From positions 3,151,001-3,215,000 of the forward strand of contig NZ_CP046242.1 in NCBI RefSeq assembly GCF_023205095.1: a stretch of 64,000 nt of DNA, in the 5' to 3' direction. The DNA comes from Bizionia sp. M204 (GTDB lineage Bacteria > Bacteroidota > Bacteroidia > Flavobacteriales > Flavobacteriaceae). A program made the position numbers and the translations under genes. Shown piece after piece: positions 47,631 to 58,312 of this stretch (position 1 is its first letter; each line of letters starts with the position of its first letter). The notes beneath the pieces are model-generated. The model ran no database searches and was not told the DNA's origin. It saw only the letters and a list, made by a program, of their open reading frames with translations.

Positions 47631-49385
47631 TTAAGATTTTAAGTTCAGCTTTAAACTCAATTCTTCTAGTTGTTTATTGTCTAGTGGCGCAGGCGCATCA
47701 ATCATGACATCACGTCCTGAATTGTTTTTCGGGAATGCAATGAAATCACGAATGGTTTCTTGACCACCCAAAATAGCAACCAATCTATCCAATCCAAATG
47801 CCAAACCACCATGTGGAGGTGCACCATATTGAAAGGCATCCATTAAAAAGCCGAATTGGGCTTTAGCTTCTTCTTTTGTAAAACCTAAATAATCGAACAT
47901 TAAGGCTTGGATTTTTTTATCGTGAATACGTATAGAGCCACCTCCAATTTCGTTTCCGTTTAATACCAAATCATAAGCATTGGCTTTTACTTCGCCAGGA
48001 TTGGTTTCTAATAGTTCTAACTGTCCAGGTTTTGGTGATGTAAACGGATGGTGCATGGCATGGTAACGCTCCGTTTCGTCATCCCATTCCAAAAGTGGAA
48101 AATCCATAACCCAAAGTGGTGCAAATTCATTTGGTTTACGCAAATCTAAACGCTCTGCTAATTCCATACGTAGTGCGCTTAATTGTGCACGCACTTTATT
48201 TGTAGGTCCAGAAAGTACACAGACTAAATCCCCAGGTTTAGCTCCTGTTTTTTCTGCCCATTTAGCTAAATCGTCTTGGTCAAAAAATTTATCTACCGAT
48301 GATTTATACGTGCCATCATCATTACAACGACTATATATCATGCCTAAAGCGCCAATTTGCGGGCGTTTAACCCAATCAATCAGTTTGTCAATTTCTTTTC
48401 TCGTATAACTATTTCCACCAGGAACAGCAATACCAATTACTAATTCGGCATCATTAAAAACACCAAAGTCTTTATGTTGAGCAACATCATTTAACTCGCC
48501 AAATTCCATTCCGAAACGAATATCTGGTTTGTCATTTCCATATAAACGCATGGCATCATCATAAAGCATGCGTGGGAATTCTGAAATTTCAACACCATTC
48601 ACTTCTTTTAAAAGGTGTCTGGTTAAACCTTCAAAAGCATTTAAAATATCTTCTTGTTCTACGAAAGCCATTTCGCAGTCAATTTGTGTAAATTCGGGTT
48701 GTCTGTCAGCTCGTAAATCTTCATCTCGGAAACATTTTACAATCTGAAAGTATTTATCCATACCTCCAACCATCAACAATTGCTTAAAGGTTTGTGGGCT
48801 TTGCGGAAGTGCATAAAATTGCCCTTCATTCATCCTAGAAGGCACCACAAAGTCACGAGCACCTTCTGGCGTTGATTTGATTAAGTACGGTGTTTCCACT
48901 TCTATAAAACCTTCTTTTGATAAGTAGTTCCTAACCTCTTGTGTCACTTTATGACGAAAAATCAGGTTGTTTTTAACGGGATTACGACGAATATCTAAAT
49001 AGCGATATTTCATACGAATATCTTCGCCACCATCCGTTTTATCTTCAATTGTAAAAGGAGGTAACAAGGATTCATTTAAGATATCCATTTTAGACACCAA
49101 TATTTCAATATCACCTGTTGGGATATTGGCATTTTTAGAAGCGCGCTCAATAACGGTTCCTGTAACTTGAATAACAAATTCACGCCCTAATTTCTGTGCT
49201 TTTTCCATCATGGCTTTTGGTGTGCGTTCTTCATCAAAAACGAGTTGGGTAATACCATAGCGGTCGCGTAAATCGACCCAAACAATAAAACCTTTATCGC
49301 GTGATTTTTGAACCCAACCAGAAAGGGTTACTTCGGTATTGGTATGTGATGCTCGTAATTCACCACAGGTATGACTTCTATACAT
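47631..49385 (-). CDS. aspS: Aspartyl-tRNA synthetase
   Basis: The start was set at ATG 49385 ([44 protein letters not shown]), which begins the OB-fold anticodon domain exactly where AspRS proteins start. An open frame upstream to 49673 overlaps a terminator and the RND gene and is not coding. The 584-aa product has the class II motifs: the motif 2 region [23 protein letters not shown] and motif 3 [15 protein letters not shown]. The inserted GAD domain is at about residues 290-410, and the size matches bacterial AspRS. It charges tRNA-Asp. Confidence 0.95.
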   Translation of the reverse strand: MYRSHTCGELRASHTNTEVTLSGWVQKSRDKGFIVWVDLRDRYGITQLVFDEERTPKAMMEKAQKLGREFVIQVTGTVIERASKNANIPTGDIEILVSKMDILNESLLPPFTIEDKTDGGEDIRMKYRYLDIRRNPVKNNLIFRHKVTQEVRNYLSKEGFIEVETPYLIKSTPEGARDFVVPSRMNEGQFYALPQSPQTFKQLLMVGGMDKYFQIVKCFRDEDLRADRQPEFTQIDCEMAFVEQEDILNAFEGLTRHLLKEVNGVEISEFPRMLYDDAMRLYGNDKPDIRFGMEFGELNDVAQHKDFGVFNDAELVIGIAVPGGNSYTRKEIDKLIDWVKRPQIGALGMIYSRCNDDGTYKSSVDKFFDQDDLAKWAEKTGAKPGDLVCVLSGPTNKVRAQLSALRMELAERLDLRKPNEFAPLWVMDFPLLEWDDETERYHAMHHPFTSPKPGQLELLETNPGEVKANAYDLVLNGNEIGGGSIRIHDKKIQALMFDYLGFTKEEAKAQFGFLMDAFQYGAPPHGGLAFGLDRLVAILGGQETIRDFIAFPKNNSGRDVMIDAPAPLDNKQLEELSLKLNLKS

Positions 49386-49453
49386 AAATTTGTTGTTTTT
49401 ATACCTAGCAGGTATATGCGGATGCAAATTTAAGCAAGTTAACCGATTATCAA

Positions 49454-49484
49454 ATAAAAAAAGCCTCAACATTTGTTGAGGCTT
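49454..49484 (-). terminator. Terminator of the RND efflux operon
   Basis: A 10-bp stem pairs AAGCCTCAAC (49461-49470) with GTTGAGGCTT (49475-49484), loop ATTT, and ends in a seven-T run on the minus strand. It lies 45 bases after the RND pump stop. Confidence 0.85.
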
Positions 49485-49528
49485 CCCGCTATTAGCCAAT
49501 CTTTTATTTGAGGGTACAAGAATTGGCC

Positions 49529-52500
49529 TTAAATATTTTCTGTTTTTGTTGTTTTCTTCCGATACCACATTTTTAATTGCATGGATAAAAAGAATAAAAT
49601 TGGAACCACAATCAAGGTTAAAAATGTTGCAACTAGCAAGCCGTAAATTACCGTCCATGCTAATGGACCCCAAAATACCACATTATCTCCACCCATGTAA
49701 ATATTTGGGTCTAATTCACTAAATAACGTGAAAAAATTGATATTTAACCCAATTGCTAATGGAATTAATCCTAAAATAGTTGTAATAGCCGTTAGTAAAA
49801 CTGGACGTAAACGTGCTTTACCCGCTCTTACAATACTTTCGAATAAATCTTCTTTACTCAAATACTCATGGTCCTCTAAATCTAATTCGTGTTTCTTTCT
49901 GTCAATTAATAATTGCGCATAATCGAGCAATACCACACCGTTATTTACAACGATTCCAGCTAAAGAAATAATACCAACCATGGTCATCATAATAACGAAA
50001 GCACTTCCCGTCATTACAATACCACCAAATACACCAATCAGGCTTAAAAATATGGCGAGCATAATAATGGTTGGTTTAGAAATGGAGTTGAATTGAAATA
50101 TTAAAATAAAGAAAATCAACCCTAAACCTGTACCAAATGCACCCATTAAAAATGCCATTTGTTTATTTTGCTCTTCAATTTGACCGGTATAATCTATGTG
50201 AATGTCTGCTGGAAGATTTTTGTAACCCTTCATTTCATTCTGAATTTGCTTAACAATGGCGCCCGCATCGGTATAGCCTGGGGACAAGGCTGAATAAACG
50301 GTAACCACACGTTTAGTAGCCTTATGTTTTATAGCGCTAAAACTAGAGTTGTTTTCATGTTTAGTAACCGCAGATACAGGAATACTTTTTAATTGCCCGG
50401 TGTTATCTCTAAACGTGATGTTTTGGTTAAATAAAGCACTGGTATTGTAGCGGTTTTCTTCATTAAAACGCACGTAAATATCAAAATCATCGCCATCCTC
50501 TTTATAAATACCTGCTTTGGTTCCGAAAATAGAATTACGTAATTGTTGGCCAACTTGAGCGGCACTAATACCTAATTCTCCTGCTTTTTCTCTGTCAATA
50601 ATAACACGCATGGATGGCTTATCTTTATTCACATCAATTTTCAATTCGTCAATACCCGAAATATTTTTAGTATTAATGAATTCGCGCATGCTTTCAGCGG
50701 TATTAATCAGCTCGTCATAGTCATCGCCTTCAATTTCAATATTAATTGGAGATCCAGCTGGTGGTCCATTGGCATCTTTTTCAACAGAAATAAGAACACC
50801 AGGATAAATACCAACTAATGCTTCTTGAACTTTTTGACGCAGCAACTCACTATCTTCACCTTGGCGATATTTATACTCGCGCATGGATGCTGTAATTTTT
50901 GCTTTGTGTGGCATTTCAGCCGATGACCCACTATCTGTTTGTGGATTTCCTGCACCTTCACCAACTTGTGAAACCGCACTTTCTACCATGTAGTTATAAT
51001 CACCATCACGGTATTGTTCATCATTAACTACGGTGTAAACGCGCTTTTCAATTTCTTTGGTTATGGCGTTTGTTTTTTCAATAGCTGTTCCTTGTGGATA
51101 TTCTATATAAACAATAATTTGATTTGGCTTATTGTCTGGAAAAAATTCTACTTTGGTTCGTTGTGTAGATAATGATATCCCGAAAGCCACAAAAGAAAAA
51201 ACTAAAAGCACAAAAGTTCCAATGGTTAAACCGTATAAACGCCATCCAGATAAAGCCCAGCGCAACTGATTTTCATACCAACGCTCTAAACGTACCAAGG
51301 TTTTAGTTTGAAAGTTATTGGCCCACTTACGAAGGAATAATCTATAAGCCCACTGCATTATAGCGGTGAAAATCATTAGTGTTCCTAAACCGCGATATTC
51401 GCCACCAAAAATAAGTATCAAAATACCGAAACCTGCTATTATAGACGTGTTACGGATAATTTTTTTAAGTTCCATATCCTTATCTTCGGTACTCATAAAC
51501 TGCGAGACTAAAACCGAATTAAAGAAAATAGCAACAAATAAGGATGAACCTAGAACTACGGAAAGTGTTATGGGCAATATCATCATAAACTGTCCCATAA
51601 TGCCTGGCCATAAACCTAAAGGTATAAATGCGGCAACCGTTGTGGCTGTTGAAATAATAATAGGAAAGGCAATTTCGCCAATACCTTTTTTAGCCGCTTC
51701 AATACGGCTCATGCCTTCCTCGTCCATTAAACGATACACGTTTTCTACTACCACAATTCCATTATCTACCAACATCCCAAGACCCATAATTAATCCGAAA
51801 AGAACCATGGTATTTAAACTTTGGCCTAAAAGGTTCAATATCATAAGAGATATAAACATAGACATAGGTATGGCAAACCCAACAAATATGGCGTTCTTAA
51901 ACCCTAAAAAGAACATTAAAACCAGAACGACTAGAATCACACCAAAAATAATGTTGTTTACCAAGTCGTCTACTTGACCAATAGTTACTGGCGATTGATC
52001 ATTAGCGATGCTCACCTTCAAATCCTGTGGAAACTTATTGTCAATGGCATTTTGAACAATAACTCTAATTTGTTCCGCAGCATCAACCATGTTTTTTCCA
52101 GCACGTTTTTTAACGTCTAGCATAACAACAGGTTCACCAAACTCACGCGCATATGTTGTTTTATCTTCTTCGTGAAATGTTACTGTTGCTACATCTTTTA
52201 AATACGTGGCTTTACCTTTTTCTGCTTTTACTACAAAGTTTTCTAACTCACTTGGTGTTTCTATTTCACCAAGGATACGAATGGTTCTACGCTGACCACT
52301 GGCTATTAAGTTTCCAGCAGACATGGTTACGTTTCCGTTATTAATAGCGCCTATAATATCGTTAAAAGTAACATCGGCAGCCATCATTTTATAAATATCT
52401 ACGGCAACTTCAACTTCTTTATCTTGAGCACCACGAATATCCACTTTCTTGATTTCTAATAAATCTTCTATCTCATCTTGAAGTACTTCGCCATATTCTT

Positions 52501-53008
52501 TAAGTTTTTCAATAGGATAATCGCCCGAAATATTAATGTTTAAAATGGGCATTTCTTCAGAAAGGCTTAATTCAAACACATCAGGTTTTACCTTGGCACC
52601 ATTGGACATTGGCCAATCTTCGCCTGCCGTTTTGGTGTCTATTTCATCCTTTACCTTTTGTTTGGCTTGCTCAACGGTAAGATTTTCATCAAATTCCACA
52701 ATAATCATGGAGAAATCTTCTTGTGATGTTGAGGTTATTTCCACCACATTACTAACGGTTTTTAGTTCGTCCTCAAGTGGGTCTGTAATAAGTTTTTCAA
52801 TATCTTCTGCAGTATTTCCAGGGTATATTGAGCTAACATATATTTTAGTTTCGTTTACTTCAGGAAAATTTTCACGAGGCATTTCAAAAAATGCAGCAAC
52901 ACCTAAATAAAACATCACTAGAATTAGGACATACATGGTGGTCTTGTTGTTGATTGCCCATGATGATAAACCAAATTCTTTATCGACTTGTTTTTTCTTT
53001 TTAGTCAT
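49529..53008 (-). CDS. RND efflux transporter, inner-membrane pump
   Basis: The 1159-aa protein has the RND layout: twelve membrane spans, two large periplasmic loops, and segments such as [39 protein letters not shown] (start of porter domain), [29 protein letters not shown] (span 4 with the proton-relay Asp), and [23 protein letters not shown]. It resembles the hydrophobic-efflux AcrB/MexB group more than the heavy-metal group. It exports toxic compounds through the outer-membrane partner. The genes downstream on the same strand order (53019-56201) encode the other parts. Confidence 0.93.
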   Translation of the reverse strand: MTKKKKQVDKEFGLSSWAINNKTTMYVLILVMFYLGVAAFFEMPRENFPEVNETKIYVSSIYPGNTAEDIEKLITDPLEDELKTVSNVVEITSTSQEDFSMIIVEFDENLTVEQAKQKVKDEIDTKTAGEDWPMSNGAKVKPDVFELSLSEEMPILNINISGDYPIEKLKEYGEVLQDEIEDLLEIKKVDIRGAQDKEVEVAVDIYKMMAADVTFNDIIGAINNGNVTMSAGNLIASGQRRTIRILGEIETPSELENFVVKAEKGKATYLKDVATVTFHEEDKTTYAREFGEPVVMLDVKKRAGKNMVDAAEQIRVIVQNAIDNKFPQDLKVSIANDQSPVTIGQVDDLVNNIIFGVILVVLVLMFFLGFKNAIFVGFAIPMSMFISLMILNLLGQSLNTMVLFGLIMGLGMLVDNGIVVVENVYRLMDEEGMSRIEAAKKGIGEIAFPIIISTATTVAAFIPLGLWPGIMGQFMMILPITLSVVLGSSLFVAIFFNSVLVSQFMSTEDKDMELKKIIRNTSIIAGFGILILIFGGEYRGLGTLMIFTAIMQWAYRLFLRKWANNFQTKTLVRLERWYENQLRWALSGWRLYGLTIGTFVLLVFSFVAFGISLSTQRTKVEFFPDNKPNQIIVYIEYPQGTAIEKTNAITKEIEKRVYTVVNDEQYRDGDYNYMVESAVSQVGEGAGNPQTDSGSSAEMPHKAKITASMREYKYRQGEDSELLRQKVQEALVGIYPGVLISVEKDANGPPAGSPINIEIEGDDYDELINTAESMREFINTKNISGIDELKIDVNKDKPSMRVIIDREKAGELGISAAQVGQQLRNSIFGTKAGIYKEDGDDFDIYVRFNEENRYNTSALFNQNITFRDNTGQLKSIPVSAVTKHENNSSFSAIKHKATKRVVTVYSALSPGYTDAGAIVKQIQNEMKGYKNLPADIHIDYTGQIEEQNKQMAFLMGAFGTGLGLIFFILIFQFNSISKPTIIMLAIFLSLIGVFGGIVMTGSAFVIMMTMVGIISLAGIVVNNGVVLLDYAQLLIDRKKHELDLEDHEYLSKEDLFESIVRAGKARLRPVLLTAITTILGLIPLAIGLNINFFTLFSELDPNIYMGGDNVVFWGPLAWTVIYGLLVATFLTLIVVPILFFLSMQLKMWYRKKTTKTENI

Positions 53009-53018
53009 TAGTTTCTTT

Positions 53019-54209
53019 TTAGTTGTTAGTGCTTTCAGTTTGCATATCTACAACTCTAACGGTTTGACCATCTTTAACACTTCTAGCGCCTTCTTGAACA
53101 ATTTCAGCACCATCTTCTATGCCTTCTAAAACCTCAATAACGTCTCCTTGTGTTTTTCCTGTTTTTATAATAACGCGTTTAACGTCTCCTTCACCATTAT
53201 TGTTTTTGTTAGAAAGAATATAAATGTACTGTTCGCCATCTGCATTTTCAGAAATAATACTTTGTGGAATTAGTAAGGCCTTTTCACTTGTATAATCGTT
53301 AATTTTAAGACGCGCTGTTAAGTTTGGTTTAATATTATTGTCCTTATTTGGCACACTCACTTCTACTTTAAAGGTTCGGTTCGCAGGATTAATATAATCG
53401 CCAGCTTGACGCACTTTAGTCTCAATGGTTTCTCCTAAAATTGGAAATTCAACCGTAACATCTTTGCCTTTTGTTACACTACCAATATAGCTTTCAGGAA
53501 TATCCGTTTCTATATACATATTATCTAGATTTACAATACGCATTAGTTGACTTTGTCCTGCCATAACCACACTTCCTTGTTCGGTAATGATATCGTCTAT
53601 GGTACCAGAAAAAGGTGCAGTAACCGTGGTTTTTGAAATTTGTTGTTTTAGTTGATTCACTGCTTCTGCTTGCGATTCTGAAGAAGATTTAGCCTGTAAA
53701 TATTGGATTTCACTGCCAATATTCTGATCCCACAAACGCTTTTGACGTTCAAAGGTTGTTTTGGCTAAATTTGCTTGAATTTCTAATTGTGCTAGTTGCT
53801 GACTTAAACCACCATCATCAATTTTAGCAAGAATTTGTCCTTTTTTTACCTGCTGACCTTCCTTTACATAAACCTTGGTTAAAATACCATTGTATTCTGG
53901 CGTTACAACTAATAAATCTTTAGTGGTAACATTACCTTGTATTTCTAATTGGTGCTTGAAAACCTCCTCTTTTGCCTTAAAAGTAGTTATTAAAGGTACT
54001 TTTTTAATAGTATCTAGTTTTGCTATTTTTTCATTTAATAAGGCCATCTGGTCATTAAGCTCTTGTTGCTTGGTATCAATTTGCGAACGTCTTTCTTTTA
54101 ATTCAGATAAATTGTTTGATGCTAAAACAGCATCAAGCGATTTTTCATTTTTACTGCCACAAGACGATATGATAAGGGCAAGAATAATTAGGATTTTTAT
54201 ATTTTTCAT
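53019..54209 (-). CDS. RND efflux periplasmic adaptor (MFP), lipoprotein
   Basis: The 396-aa protein has a lipobox (LIISSCGSK, Cys at about residue 17). A short coiled coil (about 30-75) includes ERRSQIDTKQQELNDQMALLNEKIAKLD. A split lipoyl domain contains VYVKEGQQVKKGQILAKIDDG, then a helical hairpin, and AGDYINPANRTFKVEVSVPN in the barrel. This is the standard membrane-fusion protein that links an RND pump to its TolC-type channel. It lies 10 bases upstream of the pump gene in the operon. Confidence 0.92.
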   Translation of the reverse strand: MKNIKILIILALIISSCGSKNEKSLDAVLASNNLSELKERRSQIDTKQQELNDQMALLNEKIAKLDTIKKVPLITTFKAKEEVFKHQLEIQGNVTTKDLLVVTPEYNGILTKVYVKEGQQVKKGQILAKIDDGGLSQQLAQLEIQANLAKTTFERQKRLWDQNIGSEIQYLQAKSSSESQAEAVNQLKQQISKTTVTAPFSGTIDDIITEQGSVVMAGQSQLMRIVNLDNMYIETDIPESYIGSVTKGKDVTVEFPILGETIETKVRQAGDYINPANRTFKVEVSVPNKDNNIKPNLTARLKINDYTSEKALLIPQSIISENADGEQYIYILSNKNNNGEGDVKRVIIKTGKTQGDVIEVLEGIEDGAEIVQEGARSVKDGQTVRVVDMQTESTNN

Positions 54210-54231
54210 GATTTTATTGTGATGGATTGGC

Positions 54232-55575
54232 TTAATAATTTAGTGTGTTTAGTACGGTTTCTAGTTCAGATTTTTTGGTAATAACATTAAACATAGACTG
54301 CAAATATTCTTGTTGAGCCGTATACAGTTGTGTTTGTGCTTGCCTTAAATCAAAACTGGACGCAATACCTTCAAAAAATTTAGTTTGGTTCTTTTCTTCA
54401 ATGCGTTCTGCTAAATTTAAATTCTGTTGCTTGTTTTGATATTCTTCAATGGCAAACTGGTAGTCACTTTTTGCAGCTGATATTTGAAATTTTAACTGCT
54501 GTTCGGTTTCTGTTAGTTCCTCTTGAGCTATTTCTAAATTTATTTGAGCGCGCTGGGTTGCGGCACTCCGCATACCAGAACTAAATATGGGAATGGACAT
54601 ATTTACACCAAAAAGAGAAGACCCATACCATTCTTGATTATTGTTAGCAAAATTAAATTTTTCACCATAACCACTATATCCACCGTTTATAAATGCGCTT
54701 AAGGTTGGTAGAAAGCTGCTTTTCTCAAGTTTTAAAAGTAATTCTTGAGATTCCTCTTGGTTTTTTGCAATTTGGTAATCAATACTGTTTTCAATATTTT
54801 CATCTGCCTCCAAGAGCTCTAATGATATGTTTTGGAGCGTGAGAGTTTCTAAACTATCTATTAGAGAAATGGGCGTGTTTAAATCAATTCCCAACGTAAT
54901 ATTAAATAATTGATAGGCTATATCTTTAGAACGCTTGACATTATTTAAATAGTTTTTTAAACCCGTTAAAGTAATTTGCAATTGCTCCACGCTTTCTTCT
55001 TCCGCTAAACCATTTTGATATATTTTGGTAGTTTCAAAAAGATTTTTTTCAAGCACCTCAATGTTTTTATTGACAATGTTCAAGTTTTCTTCGGCTAAAA
55101 GCACGTTTCCATACGCGTTGATTACGGCATTTCTTACTTCTAAATCGGTTTTGATTTTAGCATTCTCTGAAATTTCTAGAAACACTTTTGCAGACTGTAA
55201 CCCAACCAAATACGAGCCGTCAAAAAGTAGCTGACTTAAAGTAGCCGTAGCGTTTATGCTTTGCTTTGGACTAAATTCAACAGGTACAAATGTGCCTGGC
55301 GTACCACCTGCAAGTTCTGCTGGAAGTAAGGAAACTTGTTGTTTTATCCAATTTTGGTAATCTACAGCGCCATTTATTTGTGGCAAACCTGTAGCTGTGG
55401 TTTCCCATTTTTGTTTTTCGGCAGCTTCAATATCTCTAACAGCATTTTTAATGGATCGGTTATTTATTAAGGCATAATCTATCGCTTCTTGTAAGGTTAA
55501 TGTACTTGGCGTTTCTTGAGCTATTAACCAAGTGGAAAATAATAGGCTGACTATTAATAGTGATTTATGTTTCAT
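54232..55575 (-). CDS. TolC family outer-membrane efflux protein
   Basis: The 447-aa protein has a signal peptide (about residues 1-20, SLLFSTWLIAQE) and two OEP repeats, each with long helices (LTLQEAIDYALINNRSIKNAVRDIEAAEKQK near the start and LAERIEEKNQTKFFEGIASSFDLRQAQTQLYTAQQEYLQSM near the end). Both are typical TolC features. It forms the outer-membrane exit duct of the RND complex and is the second gene of the operon, nine bases after tetR. Confidence 0.92.
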   Translation of the reverse strand: MKHKSLLIVSLLFSTWLIAQETPSTLTLQEAIDYALINNRSIKNAVRDIEAAEKQKWETTATGLPQINGAVDYQNWIKQQVSLLPAELAGGTPGTFVPVEFSPKQSINATATLSQLLFDGSYLVGLQSAKVFLEISENAKIKTDLEVRNAVINAYGNVLLAEENLNIVNKNIEVLEKNLFETTKIYQNGLAEEESVEQLQITLTGLKNYLNNVKRSKDIAYQLFNITLGIDLNTPISLIDSLETLTLQNISLELLEADENIENSIDYQIAKNQEESQELLLKLEKSSFLPTLSAFINGGYSGYGEKFNFANNNQEWYGSSLFGVNMSIPIFSSGMRSAATQRAQINLEIAQEELTETEQQLKFQISAAKSDYQFAIEEYQNKQQNLNLAERIEEKNQTKFFEGIASSFDLRQAQTQLYTAQQEYLQSMFNVITKKSELETVLNTLNY

Positions 55576-55583
55576 TGTTTGTT

Positions 55584-56201
55584 TTAGTCTATTTTTATTT
55601 TTGAGCTGTCACTTAATATGGTGTCTAATTTGTCAATTCCTTTTTTGGTGCTAATCCCGCGAATATGATATTCTAAATAATTATCCATTAACTGTTTCAT
55701 GGGGAAATCATTGGTTGGAAATATATCAACATCCTTTAAGCTCATCATGGTATTAAAGTAGAGTCGGGATACAAATTCAACATCAATGGATTCACGATAT
55801 AGTCCTTCTGATACACCACGAATTAAATTGTTTTTTACACAATCTTGCATGATGTGAAATTGATCGTTTTTTAGTGATTCGAAAATTTTCGGATAATATT
55901 TTTTAAGTTGGTATTGTGGTGATGATTTTTCATCTTTTAAATGGGTCATGGTGAATTTCTTGATTTCAAAAATTTCATCAATAGGATTTTGATTTAAAGC
56001 ACAAATACAATCAATACCTTGCGAAATAAATTCAAACATATATAAGGTTGTTGCCTGAACTAATTTCGTTTTCGTTGCATAGTGTAGGTATATGGTTTTT
56101 TTCGATACACCAATTTCATTGGCAATATCGTCCATAGTCACGCTTTTAAACCCGAAGTTTAAAAACAAATCAGCCGAACTTTTAAGAATTTTATCTTTCA
56201 T
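55584..56201 (-). CDS. TetR family transcriptional regulator of the efflux operon
   Basis: The start was set at ATG 56201 (MKDKILKSSADLFLNFG). An upstream in-frame TTG (56222) lies in the promoter and is not a likely start. The 205-aa product has an N-terminal TetR helix-turn-helix (FKSVTMDDIANEIGVSKKTIYLHYATKTKLV at about residues 18-48) and a ligand-binding helical body. It is the first gene of the tetR-tolC-MFP-RND operon and probably represses it, since a 9-bp-arm palindrome overlaps its -33 box (56224-56251). Confidence 0.92.
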   Translation of the reverse strand: MKDKILKSSADLFLNFGFKSVTMDDIANEIGVSKKTIYLHYATKTKLVQATTLYMFEFISQGIDCICALNQNPIDEIFEIKKFTMTHLKDEKSSPQYQLKKYYPKIFESLKNDQFHIMQDCVKNNLIRGVSEGLYRESIDVEFVSRLYFNTMMSLKDVDIFPTNDFPMKQLMDNYLEYHIRGISTKKGIDKLDTILSDSSKIKID

Positions 56202-56210
56202 AATAAGGTG

Positions 56211-56251
56211 CAAATATATCAAAGGAAACTTTAAAAACCAAAAAAGTTTCC
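56211..56251 (-). promoter_or_regulatory. Promoter of the TetR-efflux operon with overlapping operator palindrome
   Basis: On the minus strand a -33 TTTG (56239-56242), a 20-base spacer and an exact -7 box TATATTTG (56211-56218) precede the ATG at 56201 by nine bases. Over the -33 region lies the inverted repeat GGAAACTTT (56224-56232) and AAAGTTTCC (56243-56251), separated by 10 bases. A repressor bound there would block RNA polymerase, which fits TetR autoregulation. Confidence 0.72.
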
Positions 56252-56311
56252 ATAGTATTAACCTTTTCTTAATATTGGAGAAAGGTGTTGTAATAATTAA
56301 ATGAATTGCCT

Positions 56312-56319
56312 TATTTTTG
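56312..56319 (+). promoter_or_regulatory. -7 box four bases before the polyprenyl synthase start codon
   Basis: TATTTTTG matches TAnnTTTG and ends four bases before ATG 56324; a TTG at 56288-56290 lies 21 bases upstream and can serve as -33. This decides the start at 56324 over an in-frame TTG at 56306, and suggests a leaderless mRNA. Confidence 0.6.
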
Positions 56320-56323
56320 CTTT

Positions 56324-57298
56324 ATGCAAAACACACCTTATTATCAGCAAGCATTTGTGGATTACTTGGATGCGTATATTCAAGAAAAAGAACCAAAATC
56401 GTTATACGATCCAATTAATTATATATTACAATTAGGTGGAAAACGCTTGCGTCCTGTTTTAACTTTAATGACTGCAGAGATTTTTGATTGTCACTATACC
56501 AAAGCGTTAAATGCGGCTTTAAGTATTGAAGTTTTTCATAATTTTTCATTGGTTCATGATGATATTATGGATGATGCACCTCTGCGAAGGGGTCAAGAAA
56601 CCGTTCATGAGAAATGGGATTTAAACACGGGGATTTTATCCGGTGATGCCATGCTAATTATGGCGTATCAGTTGTTTGAAAACTATGATCCCGAAACGTT
56701 TCAAGCACTTGCTAAATTATTTAGCAAAACAGCTTTACAGGTTTGTGAAGGTCAGCAGTATGATGTAGATTTTGAAACTCGTGACGATGTGTCTATTCCT
56801 GAATATTTAAAAATGATTGAATACAAAACAGCCGTTTTGGTTGGTGCTGCTATGGAAATGGGTGCAATTGTTGCGCAGGTTCGGGAACAAGATAAACGCA
56901 ATATGTATGAGTTTGGTTTAAATTTAGGAATTGCCTTTCAACTACAAGATGATTATTTAGATGCATTTGGCAATCCCGAAACATTTGGAAAACAAGTTGG
57001 TGGTGATATTATTGAAAACAAAAAAACTTATTTATATTTAAAAGCCTTGGAGTTTTCTAGTGATGATGATAAGCAGCAGCTTTTACATTTATTCAGTTTA
57101 AAACCTACCGACCAGACCAATAAAATAGAAACCATTAAAGATATTTTTAACACCTCTGGCTCTAGTTTAGCAACCAAGCAGGTTATAGAGGAATATACCA
57201 ATAAAGCTTTTGGTATTTTAGAGCAGCTACAAATTTCTGAAGAAAAAAAGATGTTATTAAAAACGTTTGGTCAGCAGTTAATGAACAGGAATGTATAA
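56324..57298 (+). CDS. Polyprenyl synthetase family protein (trans-isoprenyl diphosphate synthase)
   Basis: The 324-aa protein (MQNTPYYQQAFVDYLDAYIQEKEPKSLY as start) has the two aspartate-rich motifs: DDIMDD in SLVHDDIMDDAPLRRGQETVHEKW (first) and DDYLD in AFQLQDDYLDAFGNPETFGKQVGGDI (second). GGKRLRPVLTLMTAE is the early substrate-binding segment. These mark a farnesyl/geranylgeranyl-type chain elongase. Phe lies five residues before the first motif, which usually limits the chain to about C15-C20, but the exact product length is not certain. It overlaps the next gene by one base (TAATG). Confidence 0.92.
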   Translation: MQNTPYYQQAFVDYLDAYIQEKEPKSLYDPINYILQLGGKRLRPVLTLMTAEIFDCHYTKALNAALSIEVFHNFSLVHDDIMDDAPLRRGQETVHEKWDLNTGILSGDAMLIMAYQLFENYDPETFQALAKLFSKTALQVCEGQQYDVDFETRDDVSIPEYLKMIEYKTAVLVGAAMEMGAIVAQVREQDKRNMYEFGLNLGIAFQLQDDYLDAFGNPETFGKQVGGDIIENKKTYLYLKALEFSSDDDKQQLLHLFSLKPTDQTNKIETIKDIFNTSGSSLATKQVIEEYTNKAFGILEQLQISEEKKMLLKTFGQQLMNRNV

Positions 57299-57648
57299 TG
57301 CAATTACCTACAACTTTTACCGATTTAATTGATGAAGCCAATCACTCCGAACTCTATCAGAAGTTAATTCAGCAATTGAATAAGGATTTAGCTTTGGCAA
57401 ATGTGGATTTGGAATTGGATCTGGAAATACTCCCAACTAGTTTAAAATTCATGTTGCATGAAATGGTTTATAAATTAATCCAAGAAAAGTTCATGGATTA
57501 TTTAAATCTGCTCTACATTATTGATGTTTCTGAAACCAAAGTTCGCGAGTTGGACGGTTCAGATACCATTATTATGGCAGAACAGGTGGCTTTTTTAGTG
57601 TTACAGCGCGAGTGGCAAAAGGTTTGGTTTAAGAATAGGTATTCATAA
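57298..57648 (+). CDS. Conserved hypothetical protein coupled to the polyprenyl synthase
   Basis: The 116-aa protein is helical and has no membrane span or signal peptide (MQLPTTFTDLIDEANHSELYQKLIQQLNKDLALANVDLELDLEILP). The start overlaps the stop of the synthase gene (TAATG), so its translation is coupled. No domain was recognised. Its fixed place after a prenyl synthase hints at a partner of that enzyme or of isoprenoid lipid metabolism, but the sequence does not show how. Confidence 0.6.
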   Translation: MQLPTTFTDLIDEANHSELYQKLIQQLNKDLALANVDLELDLEILPTSLKFMLHEMVYKLIQEKFMDYLNLLYIIDVSETKVRELDGSDTIIMAEQVAFLVLQREWQKVWFKNRYS

Positions 57649-57656
57649 ATTTATTT

Positions 57657-58199
57657 TTAAAAATAAATTCTAAAGAACGGCATCCAAGAACTTCCATAAA
57701 TACTCTTATCTCTATCATACAGCACATCATAACGAATTCCAATAGCTGTAGACACGCGCCCACTACTTATGGTGTAACCAGCGCCTAAAAACAATGCTGG
57801 ATACCAATAGTTCTCGTCTGCAATTAGAAGTCTATTTTCCCAATTCCGACTCACATTTAATTCTTCAAATTCAGCTGAAAGCTGCAATTGTGGAATAGGG
57901 TTAAAAAGTCCAAGAACACTTCCACCTAAAATAGTAGATTTGTAATAGTCCTTTCTAGAAGAATAGGTTCCGTTTAGTGAAACACCCATGGCAAATTGCG
58001 GGTTAAAACGATAAATAGCACTTGGTGCCAACGTCCCGCTGAAGTAATCACCAGAAAAACTTAATCCAACGGCGCCACCAAAACGCACATGACTCCAAAA
58101 ATCATTTGAATTATTTTGTGCGGTAACACTCAAAGTAATGAGGCAGAAAAAACCTATGAAGATACTATTTAATTTACGAAATAAAGAATCCTGTTTCAT
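57657..58199 (-). CDS. Outer-membrane beta-barrel protein
   Basis: The start was set at ATG 58199 (MKQDSLFRKLNSIFIGFFCLITLSVTAQ); an in-frame TTG two codons upstream is less likely. The 180-aa product has a signal peptide ending at about residue 28 and then amphipathic strands with alternating aromatic and polar residues (WSHVRFGGAVGLSFSGDYFSGTLAPSAIYRFNPQFAMGVSLNGTYSS). It ends in aromatic MPFFRIYF, typical of small porin-like OmpA/OmpW-type barrels. The specific function is unknown. It is convergent with the 116-aa gene. Confidence 0.75.
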   Translation of the reverse strand: MKQDSLFRKLNSIFIGFFCLITLSVTAQNNSNDFWSHVRFGGAVGLSFSGDYFSGTLAPSAIYRFNPQFAMGVSLNGTYSSRKDYYKSTILGGSVLGLFNPIPQLQLSAEFEELNVSRNWENRLLIADENYWYPALFLGAGYTISSGRVSTAIGIRYDVLYDRDKSIYGSSWMPFFRIYF

Positions 58200-58266
58200 T
58201 TTCAAAATTTTAGTTAATTACATGTTATAAATGTAAGAAAACCATATCTAATTTTAGTAAAAGTTG

Positions 58267-58274
58267 TACTTTTG
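58267..58274 (+). promoter_or_regulatory. -7 box upstream of sucA
   Basis: TACTTTTG matches TAnnTTTG, 38 bases before the ATG at 58313. A -33 TTTG at normal spacing is not clear. Confidence 0.4.
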
Positions 58275-58312
58275 TATAAATTTAGTCTGAACGATTCAGT
58301 TTTAATTCATTT

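Noticed and set aside
49386-49673. N-terminal extension of aspS in the same frame
   Set aside because: It would overlap the RND operon terminator and the end of the RND gene, and it has no aspartyl-tRNA synthetase sequence; the family starts at ATG 49385.
51366-51977. 203-aa open frame opposite the RND pump gene
   Set aside because: It lies fully inside the conserved RND gene in antisense and has a composition typical of reversed hydrophobic-protein code, without any known motif.
52536-52910. 124-aa serine-rich frame antisense to the RND pump
   Set aside because: Serine-rich shadow of the RND coding strand.
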